From the NCBI GenBank assembly GCA_946062035.1, contig CAMGTS010000057.1, forward strand, positions 1-7,741: a stretch of DNA of 7,741 bases, given 5' to 3'. The stretch's first letter is position 1. Every line of letters begins with the position of its first letter. The DNA comes from an uncultured Bacteroidales bacterium (GTDB taxonomy: Bacteria > Bacteroidota > Bacteroidia > Bacteroidales > UBA932). Below, piece by piece: positions 6,706 to 7,741 of this stretch. Both the position numbers and the translations under genes were made by a program. Under the pieces are notes generated by a model that searched no databases, was not told where the DNA came from, and was given only the letters and a program-made list of their open reading frames with translations.

Positions 6706-7737
6706 TTACTGATTCTTAAGTTTCACACAACGCACAGACGCTCCCAAATCATTTTTAGCGGCATAACCGAACGGGAAGTTCGGCATGTCGTAGTAGAGAG
6801 TCCTATAGTATGCGTCCGCACCGTTCATTTCTGTTGAACTCCAGAAATATGCGTTGTTCGACAAGCCGTAGTAATTATTGTAATTGTTCACGCAATAACC
6901 CGCAGCAAGCGCGTCCCATCCGAATTTACCCTGCGGTGTGACCTTTCCGCTGAACGGCCAGAATTTTGTTCCGTTGAAAGAAGCGTCTACCATGACCATC
7001 TCGCCAAGACCTAACCAGTTGTCCAAGAAGTCGTAGTGTTTTCCTCCCAACGCCTCGGCAAGATCTTCCCAGTCTTCGTTTGTAGGGATACTCCAGCCAT
7101 CAGGACAAACCCCGGTAGGCCCACCCGCCAAACCGCTTCCGCTTACTCCGCCCGTAGCATCGTTCCAAGTATAGAGTCGGCCTAAAACAACTCCCGCATC
7201 ATCAGCAGAGGAATATGCGGCTCCCGCACCGCCATAGTTGAGATTCTCGGCGAACCAAATCAGGTTTCCCGCCTCGACTATATAATAGAACTGCCCGTCA
7301 CGCAAGTCTCTTATAGAATCAGTCGGAGCTGTCGCCCCTGTCAACGAACCTCCTATGTATGGCTTTATGCTTGTGCAATATCTTGTACCGGTTGTCTGAT
7401 AGTATCCATCCGCCTTGGCGTGCTGCACAATACTGAATGTAGCAAGAGAGTCCGGTATGGTAAATGTAGCCTCGACAACCTGATCCTCAGCACCTTTGAC
7501 AGTATCTTTCGGAGATATGGATGAAGTCCAGAAATAAGTGATCCCGGACTCCGGTGAGACAATGCCTCCTGACCTTACGGTATACGACTTTCCTACAAGC
7601 GAATAAGCCGGGATATCATAATTCAACGTCCCCTCCATGAATCCGTCTTCATCATCATCACCATCTTTATGGCAACCGGCAAGGGCCATTGAAGCCGCCA
7701 CCGCCAACAAAATCAAATATTTTATACTAAACTTCAT
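6706..7737 (-). CDS. FISUMP-domain lipoprotein (Fibrobacter succinogenes major paralogous domain)
   Basis: This is a 343-residue predicted surface or periplasmic lipoprotein. The signal peptide ends in lipobox ALAGC with Cys22, followed by an acidic stretch (HKDGDDDEDG) that may act as an export or sorting signal. Residues about 37-130 are beta-rich and may be an Ig/PKD-like domain (SYTVRSGG, ITYFWTSS). Residues about 142-339 carry the FISUMP signature: LIWFAENLNYGG (159-170), GRLYTWNDA (186-194), GVCPDGWSIPTNEDWEDL (209-226), YFWSSTEMNGADAYYR (297-312) and SVRCVKLK (334-341). The domain has no established function and is often found on exported proteins. The ATG at 7737 follows AGGA, and only four bases of the window lie upstream, so its promoter is not visible. 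It leads the lemA-TPM-TPM gene run. Confidence 0.93.
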   Translation of the reverse strand: MKFSIKYLILLAVAASMALAGCHKDGDDDEDGFMEGTLNYDIPAYSLVGKSYTVRSGGIVSPESGITYFWTSSISPKDTVKGAEDQVVEATFTIPDSLATFSIVQHAKADGYYQTTGTRYCTSIKPYIGGSLTGATAPTDSIRDLRDGQFYYIVEAGNLIWFAENLNYGGAGAAYSSADDAGVVLGRLYTWNDATGGVSGSGLAGGPTGVCPDGWSIPTNEDWEDLAEALGGKHYDFLDNWLGLGEMVMVDASFNGTKFWPFSGKVTPQGKFGWDALAAGYCVNNYNNYYGLSNNAYFWSSTEMNGADAYYRTLYYDMPNFPFGYAAKNDLGASVRCVKLKNQ

Positions 7738-7741
7738 TCCT

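Overview
The window comes from a member of the Bacteroidota, most likely the order Bacteroidales. This rests on lipoproteins with short lipoboxes, a general lack of Shine-Dalgarno sequences, AT-rich upstream regions carrying the Bacteroidota -7 motif TAnnTTTG, and gene families typical of the group (a FISUMP-domain lipoprotein, LemA with TPM-domain proteins, a SPOR-domain lipoprotein, a CapA-like protein). I cannot name the genus from sequence alone. Coding density is very high; the only gap longer than about 35 bases between confident genes is the 79-base divergent intergenic region near 2305-2383. I see no RNA gene, mobile element, CRISPR array or integration scar.

Left block (1-2304, minus strand, read right to left): a SPOR-domain lipoprotein, then gcvT (T-protein of the glycine cleavage system), then one base later an exported M28-family peptidase-like protein that runs off the left edge. 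The M28 protein keeps two of its metal-site residues but appears to lack the catalytic glutamate and a third metal-ligand aspartate.

Middle block (2384-4547, plus strand): an exported CapA-family metallophosphatase-fold protein and, one base after its stop, a cytosolic PhoH-family ATPase. This pair is divergent from the SPOR gene, with a candidate -7 promoter element on each strand in the shared AT-rich spacer. The plus-strand element lies so close to the capA-like start that the mRNA may be leaderless.

Right block (4551-7737, minus strand, read right to left): a lipoprotein with an N-terminal beta-rich region and a C-terminal FISUMP domain, then LemA, then a soluble TPM-domain protein with a GTG start, then an exported, membrane-anchored YgcG-like TPM protein with a glycine-rich tail. 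The genes are spaced by 22 and 14 bases and then overlap, which indicates one operon. LemA-TPM-TPM is a recurring envelope-associated set; the leading FISUMP lipoprotein is the less expected member. The last gene of this block ends three bases from the end of phoH, tail to tail.

Most of the window is ordinary chromosomal housekeeping and envelope content. The best leads are the degenerate M28 active site, the FISUMP-LemA-TPM operon and the divergent promoter spacer. I see no clear evidence of a wholly new system.
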